DNA from: a bacterium
Lineage (GTDB): Bacteria; SM23-31; JAUVVT01
DNA: 5,556 bases
Direction of reading: 5' to 3'
Assembly: GCA_030616165.1 (NCBI GenBank)
Contig: JAUWXV010000242.1
Span: 1-5,556, forward strand
Shown: positions 1 through 5,556 of the stretch, in pieces
Numbering within the stretch: position 1 is the stretch's first letter
Layout: each line of letters begins with the position of its first letter
The notes under the pieces: model-generated
Databases searched by the model: none
What the model saw: only the letters and a program-made list of their open reading frames with translations
Told to the model about the DNA's origin: nothing
Made by a program: the position numbers and the translations under genes

Positions 1-37
1 CTCAAGATGGCGTGTCTACCAATTCCACCACTTCGGC
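1..37 (-). tRNA. tRNA-Leu(GAG), 5' half, cut by the window edge
   Basis: On the minus strand the gene starts at 37 and runs off the window at 1. It matches the start of a bacterial class II leucine tRNA position by position: a 7-nt acceptor strand GCCGAAG, U8, a D-stem GTG pairing with CAC, A14, and the GG pair of the D-loop in AATTGGTAGAC. A 5-nt anticodon stem strand CCATC follows, then TT, then the anticodon GAG at 3-1. GAG reads the CUC and CUU leucine codons. The 3' half, including the long variable arm, T-arm and CCA end, lies outside the window, so integrity of the whole gene cannot be judged. It lies on the same strand as secG and downstream of it. I see no clear promoter of its own. 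Confidence 0.85.
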
Positions 38-43
38 AATTTT

Positions 44-67
44 TCGGATTCGATTTATCGAACCCGA
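44..67 (-). repeat. Hairpin resembling an expanded T-arm between the two tRNA-Leu copies
   Basis: This 24-nt inverted repeat has arms 44-54 and 57-67. Ten of the eleven pairs are Watson-Crick and one is a G-T wobble on the minus strand; the innermost pair would open to leave a 4-nt loop. The minus-strand arms contain GGTTCGA and TCGAATCC, the core of a tRNA T-arm. Removing eight central bases would recreate an ordinary-looking GTTCGAATCC T-loop. No T-run follows the minus-strand hairpin, so it is not a standard terminator. Its origin from a T-arm is inference. Confidence 0.6.
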
Positions 68-73
68 TGTATT

Positions 74-111
74 CTCAAGATAGCGTGTCTGCCAAATTCT
101 ACTAATTCGCC
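74..111 (-). pseudogene. Degenerate second copy of the tRNA-Leu 5' half
   Basis: On the minus strand, 111 to 74 aligns with the tRNA-Leu 5' half at 37-1 over its full length. I count 31 identical positions out of 38, with six mismatches and one inserted base in the D-loop. Both end in ATCTTGAG, including the GAG anticodon. The copy is probably dead. The third D-stem pair becomes A-C. The bases after the anticodon (AATACAT) cannot rebuild an anticodon stem with CTATC. There is no variable arm, and within 40 nt the next tRNA-Leu begins. It is best read as a truncated tandem duplicate. A tRNA-like element with an unusual fold is the alternative. It begins 87 nt past the secG stop, so it may be transcribed with the operon. 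Confidence 0.65.
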
Positions 112-198
112 TTTTTAATATTCTTTAACTAATGACTATTATTTCGGGTTTTTTACAGAAGATTTATTATTGGAAACAGGATTATCTTTAATTTGTGA
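112..198. other. Spacer between secG and the tRNA-Leu remnants
   Basis: These 87 nt are AT-rich and contain no ORF of note. On the minus strand I find no convincing -35/-10 pair ahead of the tRNA copies, and no hairpin followed by a T-run that would terminate the operon. An 8-bp inverted repeat (174-181 with 203-210) spans the secG stop codon with a 21-nt loop, but nothing shows that it functions. Confidence 0.5.
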
Positions 199-603
199 CT
201 ACTCCTGTTTGGGAAAAGGAGGTGGTGTTTCAGGCTGGGTAGTCTGAATTTCACCTGGTTGTTCTTCTGTAGTTTGCTGAACGGCTCCCGGAATAGCAGG
301 AAGTGCAGATGCTGGACTTATTCCTCTTCCCTTTGCTGCCTCTTGCTGTATTAGACTTTTAGGCGCACTGGAGCTTTTTGAAATTATACTATGTCCGATA
401 TTGGACAGCATAAAAAGAATCGCTAATACAGTAGTTAACTTGCTCAAGAACGTTGCTGCACCTCTTCCGCCGAACACTGCACCGGCTCCACCCCCACCAC
501 CAAACGCTCCCGCTAAACCAGAACCTTTACTCGACTGAAGAAGAATTACCATTACTAATAATACACAAATCACAACATGTATAAATAATAAAAATCCTAT
601 CAT
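199..603 (-). CDS. secG: Preprotein translocase subunit SecG
   Basis: SecG is the small non-essential subunit of the SecYEG channel in the inner membrane and assists SecA-driven export. The 134-aa product has two hydrophobic segments, roughly residues 2-22 and 54-73. Between them is the family hallmark at 21-36, LLQSSKGSGLAGAFGG, followed by a Gly/Ala-rich loop. A polar Pro/Gln/Glu-rich tail of about 55 residues follows the second segment and makes the protein somewhat longer than a minimal SecG. I chose the ATG at 603-601. It has GGAAAGG (617-611) seven nt upstream and puts the first membrane segment directly at the N-terminus. Extending to a TTG at 636 would overlap tpiA and add 11 residues atypical of the family. 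The start lies 19 nt after the tpiA stop, so the two are probably cotranscribed. The stop is TAG. Confidence 0.93.
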   Translation of the reverse strand: MIGFLLFIHVVICVLLVMVILLQSSKGSGLAGAFGGGGGAGAVFGGRGAATFLSKLTTVLAILFMLSNIGHSIISKSSSAPKSLIQQEAAKGRGISPASALPAIPGAVQQTTEEQPGEIQTTQPETPPPFPKQE

Positions 604-622
604 CAAACAACCTTTCCAAATT

Positions 623-1375
623 TTAGGTACTTTCAATTATGGAAATAAAATCGTCAACTTTCAAACTCGCTCCGCCAACGAGCGCACCATCAATATTCGG
701 TTGAGAAAGAAGACTTGACGCATTTCCCGGATTAACACTCCCTCCGTATATTATTCTCAATTCTTCTTTTATATTATTACTACATATATTACCTAAAAGT
801 TCCCTTAAAAATATATGAACCTCTTCAGCCTGTTCTGGAGTCGCATTTTTGCCTGTTCCAATTGCCCAGACGGGTTCATAAGCAACAACAAGTTCATGAG
901 CATCATTTATCGGAACATCTTTCAAACAGGTACTAATCTGATTTAAAATTACCTCTTCTGTAATCCCTTTTTCCCTTTCTTCAAGTTTTTCCCCAAGACA
1001 AAGAATCGGGATGAGTCCATCTTCTTTCGCACGGAGAATCTTCTTTCTGATAAATTCATCGGGTTCACTAAAATAATTTCTTCTCTCTGAATGTCCGAGT
1101 ATAACATAATCACATCCCACCGACTTCAGCATCTTTCCCGAAATTTCACCAGTATATGCTCCTTTTTCCTCAAGGTAGAGATTCTGTCCCCCAAGTTTAA
1201 CATTTTTGTCCTTAATCAGTTCGGATATTTTATATAAAGAGATAAACGGAGGGCAAAATAATATATCTCTATCATCATAACTTTTAATCTTCTCCAAAAT
1301 CCCCTCAACAAGTTTCACAGACTCATCGAGAGTTTTATTCATCTTCCAGTTTCCTGCTATCAGTTTCTTTCTCAC
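623..1375 (-). CDS. tpiA: Triosephosphate isomerase
   Basis: This enzyme interconverts dihydroxyacetone phosphate and glyceraldehyde-3-phosphate in the cytoplasm. The 250-aa protein is full length for the family. It shows Asn9 and Lys11 in AGNWKMN, catalytic His95 in GHSERR (94-99), and catalytic Glu167 in AYEPVWAIGTG (165-175), which includes the mobile loop 6. It also has the phosphate-binding GGS (211-213) and VGGASL (233-238). The start codon is GTG at 1375-1373: it has AAGGA (1388-1384) eight nt upstream and gives the standard N-terminus MRKKLIAGNWKMN. The next in-frame ATG falls inside the catalytic motif and cannot be the start. The stop is TAA. The gene lies 118 nt after pgk and 19 nt before secG. 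That pgk-tpiA gap is the second-longest clue to internal control here, since it contains a hairpin. Confidence 0.97.
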   Translation of the reverse strand: MRKKLIAGNWKMNKTLDESVKLVEGILEKIKSYDDRDILFCPPFISLYKISELIKDKNVKLGGQNLYLEEKGAYTGEISGKMLKSVGCDYVILGHSERRNYFSEPDEFIRKKILRAKEDGLIPILCLGEKLEEREKGITEEVILNQISTCLKDVPINDAHELVVAYEPVWAIGTGKNATPEQAEEVHIFLRELLGNICSNNIKEELRIIYGGSVNPGNASSLLSQPNIDGALVGGASLKVDDFISIIEST

Positions 1376-1439
1376 CTTTTTGTTCCTTATATTTATCGTA
1401 ACTTTTGCAAATTTTTGAAACGGATTTGATAAGTCAAGA

Positions 1440-1467
1440 CCCTACACATTATAATATTAATGTAGGG
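1440..1467 (-). other. Hairpin in the pgk-tpiA intergenic region
   Basis: On the minus strand CCCTA and CATTA pair with TAATG and TAGGG. This gives two 5-bp stems separated by a 2-nt bulge on the 3' side (TG), closed by a 6-nt loop ATATTA. The GC-rich base makes it the most noticeable structure within the operon. It is followed on the minus strand by TCTTGACTTATC rather than a T-run, so it is not a classical terminator. RNA processing, mRNA stabilisation or partial attenuation between pgk and tpiA are possible roles; none is demonstrated. Confidence 0.5.
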
Positions 1468-1493
1468 ATTCAATTCGTCGAGACAAAACTTGA

Positions 1494-2690
1494 TTATTCA
1501 ATCTCCAGAGCCTTTACCCCTGGAAGTATTTTTCCCTCAAGCAGTTCGAGAGATGCCCCACCACCGGTAGAAACATGTAACATCTTATCTGTCAGATTAA
1601 ATTTTTTAAGAGCAGCGACTGAATCCCCGCCTCCTACAACAGATACGGCTCCTCTTTCTGTTGCTTTTGCTATTTCCTCAGCTATCATTTGAGTCCCCAG
1701 GGAAAAACTGTCCATCTCAAAGACTCCCATCGGTCCATTCCAGAGGATAGTTTTAGCTTGGCCAATTTTTTCGGAAAACAACCTGATTGTATTTTTCCCT
1801 ATATCAAGCATCATCCATTTTTGTGGTATATTTATTACATCAACTTCTTTTTTATTGGCATCATCTTTAAAAGCATCTGCAATAACACTATCAATCGGGA
1901 GAACAAAGTCTTTGTTTTTTTCTTCAGCCTTTTTAAGTATGTCACCAGCCAGATTTAATTTATCGTGCTCGCATAAAGAATCTCCGATTTCAATCCCTTT
2001 AGCCTTAAAAAAAGTCATGGCCATCCCGCCACCAACTAAAAGTGAATCTACCTTGTCTAAAAAATTCATAATAAGATCGATTTTCCCTGAAATCTTCGCT
2101 CCCCCCATTATTGCGACAAACGGTCTTACTGGAGACTCAAGAACTCCACTGAGAAACTTAAGTTCTTTTTCCATTAAATATCCAGCTGCCCTTTTCTCGA
2201 TAAATTCACAGACACCAACAGTTGAAGCATGAGCACGATGAGCTGTTCCAAAAGCATCATTTATATACACATCTCCCAAAAGGGAAAGTTTTTTAGAGAA
2301 ATCTTTATCATTATCTGTCTCTTCTCCGTGAAATCTCAAATTTTCCAGGAGAATACATTCATCATCCTTTAATTGTGCAACCATATTTTCAATTTCCTCT
2401 CCGATGCAGTCTGGCGCCATTTTAACTTCCTGCCCCAAGAGTTCGCTAAGACGACCAGCACAAGGATTGAGGCTCATCTTTGGATTTACCTTCCCCTTTG
2501 GTCTGCCAAGATGGGACATCAAAACTCCCCTTCCACCCTCAGAAATAATCTTTTTGATTGTAGGAAGAGAAGCCCTTATACGGGTATCATCTGTTATATT
2601 GCAATTTTCATCAAGTGGAACATTAAAATCAACCCTGACCAGAACACGTTTCCCGCTAAGATCAATATCATCTATACTTAATCTTTTCAC
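1494..2690 (-). CDS. pgk: Phosphoglycerate kinase
   Basis: This enzyme makes ATP from ADP and 1,3-bisphosphoglycerate, the first substrate-level phosphorylation of glycolysis. The 398-aa, two-domain product is normal length. In the N-terminal substrate-binding domain are RVDFNVP (19-25, with Asp21 and Asn23), Arg37 and Arg39 (DDTRIRA), SHLGRPKG (59-66), LLENLRF (114-120, Arg119) and INDAFGTAHRAHAST (143-157, Arg152). In the nucleotide-binding C-terminal domain are GGAKISGK (196-203, Lys199), WNGPMGVFE (317-325), GGGDSVAA (353-360) and STGGGASLELLEGK (374-387). The start is GTG at 2690-2688: it gives the canonical MKRLSIDDIDLSGKRV start, with GAAGG about six nt upstream. An ATG overlapping it by two bases is out of frame. 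The stop is TAA. The gene lies 101 nt after gap. No key residue is missing. Confidence 0.97.
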   Translation of the reverse strand: MKRLSIDDIDLSGKRVLVRVDFNVPLDENCNITDDTRIRASLPTIKKIISEGGRGVLMSHLGRPKGKVNPKMSLNPCAGRLSELLGQEVKMAPDCIGEEIENMVAQLKDDECILLENLRFHGEETDNDKDFSKKLSLLGDVYINDAFGTAHRAHASTVGVCEFIEKRAAGYLMEKELKFLSGVLESPVRPFVAIMGGAKISGKIDLIMNFLDKVDSLLVGGGMAMTFFKAKGIEIGDSLCEHDKLNLAGDILKKAEEKNKDFVLPIDSVIADAFKDDANKKEVDVINIPQKWMMLDIGKNTIRLFSEKIGQAKTILWNGPMGVFEMDSFSLGTQMIAEEIAKATERGAVSVVGGGDSVAALKKFNLTDKMLHVSTGGGASLELLEGKILPGVKALEIE

Positions 2691-2791
2691 ATCTTACCTT
2701 CAAAAATTTATTCTCCGCATAACAGATACAAAAATCAAAGTAAAATTAATCTATTTTTATATTTCCCTTATACAAAATGGAATAACTAAAT
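2691..2791. other. Spacer between gap and pgk
   Basis: These 101 nt are AT-rich and contain the weak pgk ribosome site (GAAGG) at their pgk end. I see no gene and no strong promoter or terminator on the minus strand. The best -35/-10 combination (TTGATT with GAGAAT) is too poor to call. Readthrough from gap is the simplest reading. Confidence 0.5.
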
Positions 2792-3805
<1,014 letters not shown>

Positions 3806-3835
3806 TTATTAAATTTTTAAATGATATTCAAAAAA

Positions 3836-4867
3836 TTAACCAAAAAACACTTTTGCAATATCATACAGTTCCAAATCGACCTTTTTTTGAACAGATATAG
3901 CCTCTTTGATGGGTATGGATGTAATTTTATTCCCTTGAAGAGCAACCATATAACCAAATTTCTTATCACGAACCAAGTCAGCGGCAGCAACACCCATTCT
4001 CGTCGCAAGAACGCGATCAAATGCAGTTGGAGTGCCACCCCTTTGAATATGACCAAGTTTGGTAACACGTGTATCGACACCTGATTCTTTTTCTATTGCT
4101 TCACCAACTAATTCACCAATTCCACCCAGAATCTTATGACCGAAATCATCAACTTTACCAGTACTTGAAATGTAATCATCACTCTCCTCGGGTTTTGCTC
4201 CTTCTGCTACGACAATGATACTGAAATTTTTTCCACGGTTTTGTCGTTGTTTTATTAGTTTCACCATATTACTAATGGAAAATGGGACTTCTGGGATTAA
4301 TATGCAGTCAGCTCCGCCAGCTATTCCAGCAATAACCGCAATCCAACCAGTATGTCTTCCCATCACCTCAATTACCATTACCCTGTGATGGGATTCTGCA
4401 GTAGTATGAAGCCTATCAATAGCATCTGTAACAATAGAAACCGCTGTATCAAAACCAAATGTATAATCTGTTCCGGATATATCATTATCTATAGTCTTTG
4501 GCATTCCCACGCATTGAATACCCATTTCACAGAGTTTATCTGCAACACTTAATGTGTCATCCCCACCAATAACTGCTAAAACGTCAATATCAAATTTTTT
4601 GATATTTTCTTTTACTTTATTTAAATCTTCTTCCTTTTTTAGAGGATTTTTTCTTGAAGTTCCAAGGATAGTTCCACCTTTAGGCAGTATTCCTGAAACT
4701 GAAAGGAGAGTTAATGCCTCAACCTCTCCTTTAACAAGTCCATCCCAGCCATTCTTTATTCCTACAACATTATAATTGTAATTATCAATCGAGCGTCTTG
4801 TAACGCCTCTTATTGCAGCATTTAATCCCGGACAATCTCCTCCTCCTGTTAATATTCCTATGTTCAT
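3836..4867 (-). CDS. pfkA: 6-phosphofructokinase, group III type, probably pyrophosphate-dependent
   Basis: This enzyme phosphorylates fructose-6-phosphate to fructose-1,6-bisphosphate. The 343-aa protein has GGGDCPGLN (8-16), Arg72 in LGTSR, GGDDTL (101-106), PKTIDND (123-129, with catalytic Asp127 and Asp129), HHR (160-162), MGR (169-171), AEG (221-223) and TRVTKLGHIQRGGTP (266-280). Numbering happens to coincide with E. coli PfkA through much of the core. ATP-dependent enzymes have Gly at 104 and usually Gly at 124. Here they are Asp104 and Lys124, the known signature of pyrophosphate use, and the overall sequence resembles the group III PPi-enzymes of the Amycolatopsis type. Such enzymes act near equilibrium and can run in both directions. 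The PPi assignment is inferred from residues, not assayed. The ATG at 4867 has AAAGGAG (4884-4878) ten nt upstream. It is the first gene of the operon. The stop is TAA. Confidence 0.93.
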   Translation of the reverse strand: MNIGILTGGGDCPGLNAAIRGVTRRSIDNYNYNVVGIKNGWDGLVKGEVEALTLLSVSGILPKGGTILGTSRKNPLKKEEDLNKVKENIKKFDIDVLAVIGGDDTLSVADKLCEMGIQCVGMPKTIDNDISGTDYTFGFDTAVSIVTDAIDRLHTTAESHHRVMVIEVMGRHTGWIAVIAGIAGGADCILIPEVPFSISNMVKLIKQRQNRGKNFSIIVVAEGAKPEESDDYISSTGKVDDFGHKILGGIGELVGEAIEKESGVDTRVTKLGHIQRGGTPTAFDRVLATRMGVAAADLVRDKKFGYMVALQGNKITSIPIKEAISVQKKVDLELYDIAKVFFG

Positions 4868-4930
4868 CTCTTTATAACTCCTTTTTTAATTCTTAAATTT
4901 TGTTTATTTCCCAATAAATCGAAATTTTTT

Positions 4931-4949
4931 GATTAATGTTTCATTAATT
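4931..4949 (-). other. Small hairpin in the pfkA leader
   Basis: ATTAATG (4932-4938) and CATTAAT (4942-4948) form a perfect 7-bp inverted repeat with a 3-nt loop, about 65 nt upstream of the pfkA start and inside the predicted transcript from either promoter. It has no T-run on the minus strand and only one GC pair, so it would be weak. Chance occurrence in such AT-rich DNA is quite possible. I recognise no riboswitch class in this leader. Confidence 0.3.
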
Positions 4950-4966
4950 TAAAATCACAAGGTTTA

Positions 4967-4994
4967 ATTATAAAGTTATAATAAAATTTCACAA
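4967..4994 (-). promoter_or_regulatory. Candidate proximal promoter of the pfkA operon
   Basis: On the minus strand TTGTGA (4994-4989, four of six consensus bases) lies 16 nt from a perfect TATAAT (4972-4967). Initiation near 4960 would give a leader of about 93 nt. The -10 is better than that of the distal promoter and the -35 is worse. Confidence 0.45.
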
Positions 4995-5053
4995 ACTGTT
5001 AATACAATTAAATTTGATTTTTTATAAAAAAGTTTTAAAAAATTTTTATTTTA

Positions 5054-5082
5054 ATTTTAACAAATTTTGTCTTTAAAGTCAA
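5054..5082 (-). promoter_or_regulatory. Candidate distal sigma70 promoter of the pfkA operon
   Basis: On the minus strand TTGACT (5082-5077, five of six consensus bases) is 17 nt from TAAAAT (5059-5054, five of six). The spacing is ideal. Initiation near 5047 would give a leader of about 180 nt before pfkA, almost entirely A and T. It is the best-scoring promoter by eye on this strand and probably serves the whole five-gene operon. Confidence 0.55.
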
Positions 5083-5130
5083 GAATTATGATTTTTTGAT
5101 TTTATGAATTATTAAAATTGTACGTTATAT

Positions 5131-5152
5131 CTATATTTTATGTGGAATATAG
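5131..5152. repeat. Small inverted repeat upstream of the pfkA promoter
   Basis: CTATATT (5131-5137) and AATATAG (5146-5152) form a 7-bp inverted repeat with an 8-nt spacer, about 50 nt upstream of the distal pfkA -35 box. The position would suit a regulator site, but the arms are AT-rich and chance is likely. Confidence 0.25.
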
Positions 5153-5219
5153 TATCTCACGAAAAATACTTTTTCAATATATTTATTAAGACTCTTTTAA
5201 ATTTCTACAAATAGCTGTA

Positions 5220-5247
5220 TTGACAATTCATGAATTGTCCGTACAAA
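5220..5247 (+). promoter_or_regulatory. Candidate plus-strand promoter overlapping an 18-bp palindrome
   Basis: A perfect TTGACA (5220-5225) is followed after 16 nt by TACAAA (5242-5247, four of six); CAAAAT at 18 nt is an equal alternative. The spacer is mostly filled by the 18-bp palindrome at 5222-5239, an arrangement typical of repressor-controlled promoters. The weak -10 keeps confidence low. Transcription from here would run away from the pfkA operon, and would start downstream of the ATG of the small ORF at 5230. Confidence 0.3.
5222..5239. promoter_or_regulatory. 18-bp perfect palindrome, possible operator
   Basis: GACAATTCATGAATTGTC is identical to its reverse complement over all 18 bases, with no spacer, and the symmetry stops at both ends. 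A dimeric helix-turn-helix regulator could bind such a site. It overlaps a consensus -35 box and lies about 140 bp from the distal pfkA promoter, so it could act on either side. No regulator gene is in the window. Confidence 0.4.
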
Positions 5248-5382
5248 ATAAAATTAGGAATAATTAGTGAGACAGAAGTACCTGGAGAATATAAGTTTGT
5301 TAATAATCTTTATCATCTGTACATCAGATTAGAATCTATTTATGCAAGAAAGAAAAGACCAAATAAGCATCAAATATTTTAA
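5230..5382 (+). CDS. Possible 50-aa hypothetical protein
   Basis: An ATG at 5230 opens a 50-codon frame ending in TAA. The product starts MNCPYKIKLGIISE and ends KKRPNKHQIF; it is Lys/Arg-rich at the C-terminus and has no signal peptide or membrane segment. I do not recognise it. An in-frame TGA lies three codons upstream, so it is not the visible tail of a longer gene. Against it: no Shine-Dalgarno site precedes the ATG, the ATG sits in the middle of the palindrome, and 26% GC fits noncoding DNA here. In favour: 50 open codons are uncommon in DNA this AT-rich, and a terminator-like hairpin follows about 40 nt later. It could equally be chance or a gene remnant. Confidence 0.2.
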   Translation: MNCPYKIKLGIISETEVPGEYKFVNNLYHLYIRLESIYARKKRPNKHQIF

Positions 5383-5423
5383 GATTTATGAGTCCAGTCT
5401 AAAAAGGTTAAATCCGTAAATTT

Positions 5424-5443
5424 CGCTAATTAACGCTAATTAA
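5424..5443 (+). repeat. Tandem 10-bp repeat CGCTAATTAA x2
   Basis: Two exact copies of CGCTAATTAA lie end to end (5424-5433 and 5434-5443). Related sequence recurs inverted at 5477-5493, so the repeat forms the left arm of a large hairpin. Confidence 0.75.
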
Positions 5444-5498
5444 TCTTTTCTAACTGAAGTAATGTTAAGTTCTTGAAATTAGTGTAATTAGCGTTTTT
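5424..5498 (+). terminator. Long imperfect hairpin with T-run, candidate plus-strand terminator
   Basis: The left arm 5424-5441 pairs with 5477-5493 as 9 bp plus 8 bp, broken by one bulged A (5433) and containing one G-T wobble. The loop is about 35 nt. TTTTT follows directly (5494-5498), as expected of an intrinsic terminator reading rightward. On the minus strand the equivalent position reads GAAATTT, so it is not a good terminator leftward. The AT-rich stem and the large loop are atypical, and the element could instead be a dispersed intergenic palindromic repeat. Confidence 0.45.
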
Positions 5499-5556
5499 AT
5501 ATCAGACTTATTTACAATCACTCAAAATTTTTCTTGACTTCCCTCGAAAAATGTAT

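Larger units (their letters stand above)
4868..5556. other. Long AT-rich intergenic region upstream of pfkA
   Basis: These 689 bp contain no recognisable gene. The part next to pfkA (to about 5130) is extremely AT-rich and holds the leader and two candidate promoters. The right part holds the palindrome, the doubtful 50-codon ORF and the terminator-like hairpin. The last 25 bases contain a TTGACT (5534-5539) that could be a rightward -35 box, but its -10 would fall outside the window. Confidence 0.6.

Noticed and set aside
74-111. Two tRNA-like repeats read as the start of a CRISPR array
   Set aside because: Only two units, imperfect, and both match the 5' half of a tRNA-Leu; no regular spacers.
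174-210. 8-bp inverted repeat spanning the secG stop codon as the operon terminator
   Set aside because: The loop is 21 nt and no T-run follows on the minus strand.
1409-1437. TTGACT on the minus strand just after the pgk-tpiA hairpin as a tpiA promoter
   Set aside because: No acceptable -10 hexamer lies 16-18 nt downstream; the best is AAAATT or AAATTT.
5275-5382. Resemblance of the 50-aa ORF (VPGEY..LYHLYIR..NKHQIF) to the N-terminus of REP-associated transposases
   Set aside because: The similarity is a few residues recalled by eye, with wrong spacing and no catalytic HUH or Tyr motif; not enough to name it.
5534-5556. TTGACT near the right edge as a promoter for a gene to the right
   Set aside because: The -10 position falls outside the window, so it cannot be evaluated.

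Overview
The window carries a compact glycolysis operon on the minus strand plus two accessory noncoding flanks. Read in the direction of transcription (right to left), the genes are pfkA (4867-3836), gap (3787-2792), pgk (2690-1494), tpiA (1375-623) and secG (603-199). All five are intact. They are separated by 48, 101, 118 and 19 nt. Two sigma70-like promoters are visible in the very AT-rich stretch upstream of pfkA. The first four enzymes take fructose-6-phosphate to 3-phosphoglycerate. The last gene encodes the SecG subunit of the protein translocon, a common passenger behind tpiA in many bacteria.

The organism is a bacterium: it has SecG, bacterial-type Shine-Dalgarno sites and a bacterial tRNA-Leu. 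The DNA is AT-rich, and the noncoding flanks are extremely so. The phosphofructokinase is of the long 'group III' type and carries the two residues (Asp104, Lys124) that mark pyrophosphate-dependent enzymes. This suggests an anaerobic or energy-limited lifestyle. I cannot place the organism in a phylum from this window; an uncultivated lineage is possible but unproven.

Left flank (1-198): positions 1-37 are the 5' half of a tRNA-Leu gene on the minus strand, cut by the window edge exactly at its GAG anticodon. Just upstream of it (74-111) lies a second, degenerate copy of the same 5' half. The two are separated by a 24-nt near-perfect hairpin that resembles an expanded tRNA T-arm. This looks like a decayed tandem tRNA duplication.

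Right flank (4868-5556, 689 bp): next to pfkA it holds the leader and promoters. Further right there is a possible plus-strand unit diverging from the operon. It consists of a consensus -35 box fused to an 18-bp perfect palindrome, a 50-codon ORF of unknown function, and a long imperfect hairpin built on a tandem CGCTAATTAA repeat and followed by a T-run. No known gene is recognised there. No CRISPR array, insertion sequence or defence system is visible. The items most worth a second look are the tRNA-Leu remnant, the palindrome/hairpin unit on the right, and the predicted pyrophosphate-dependent phosphofructokinase.
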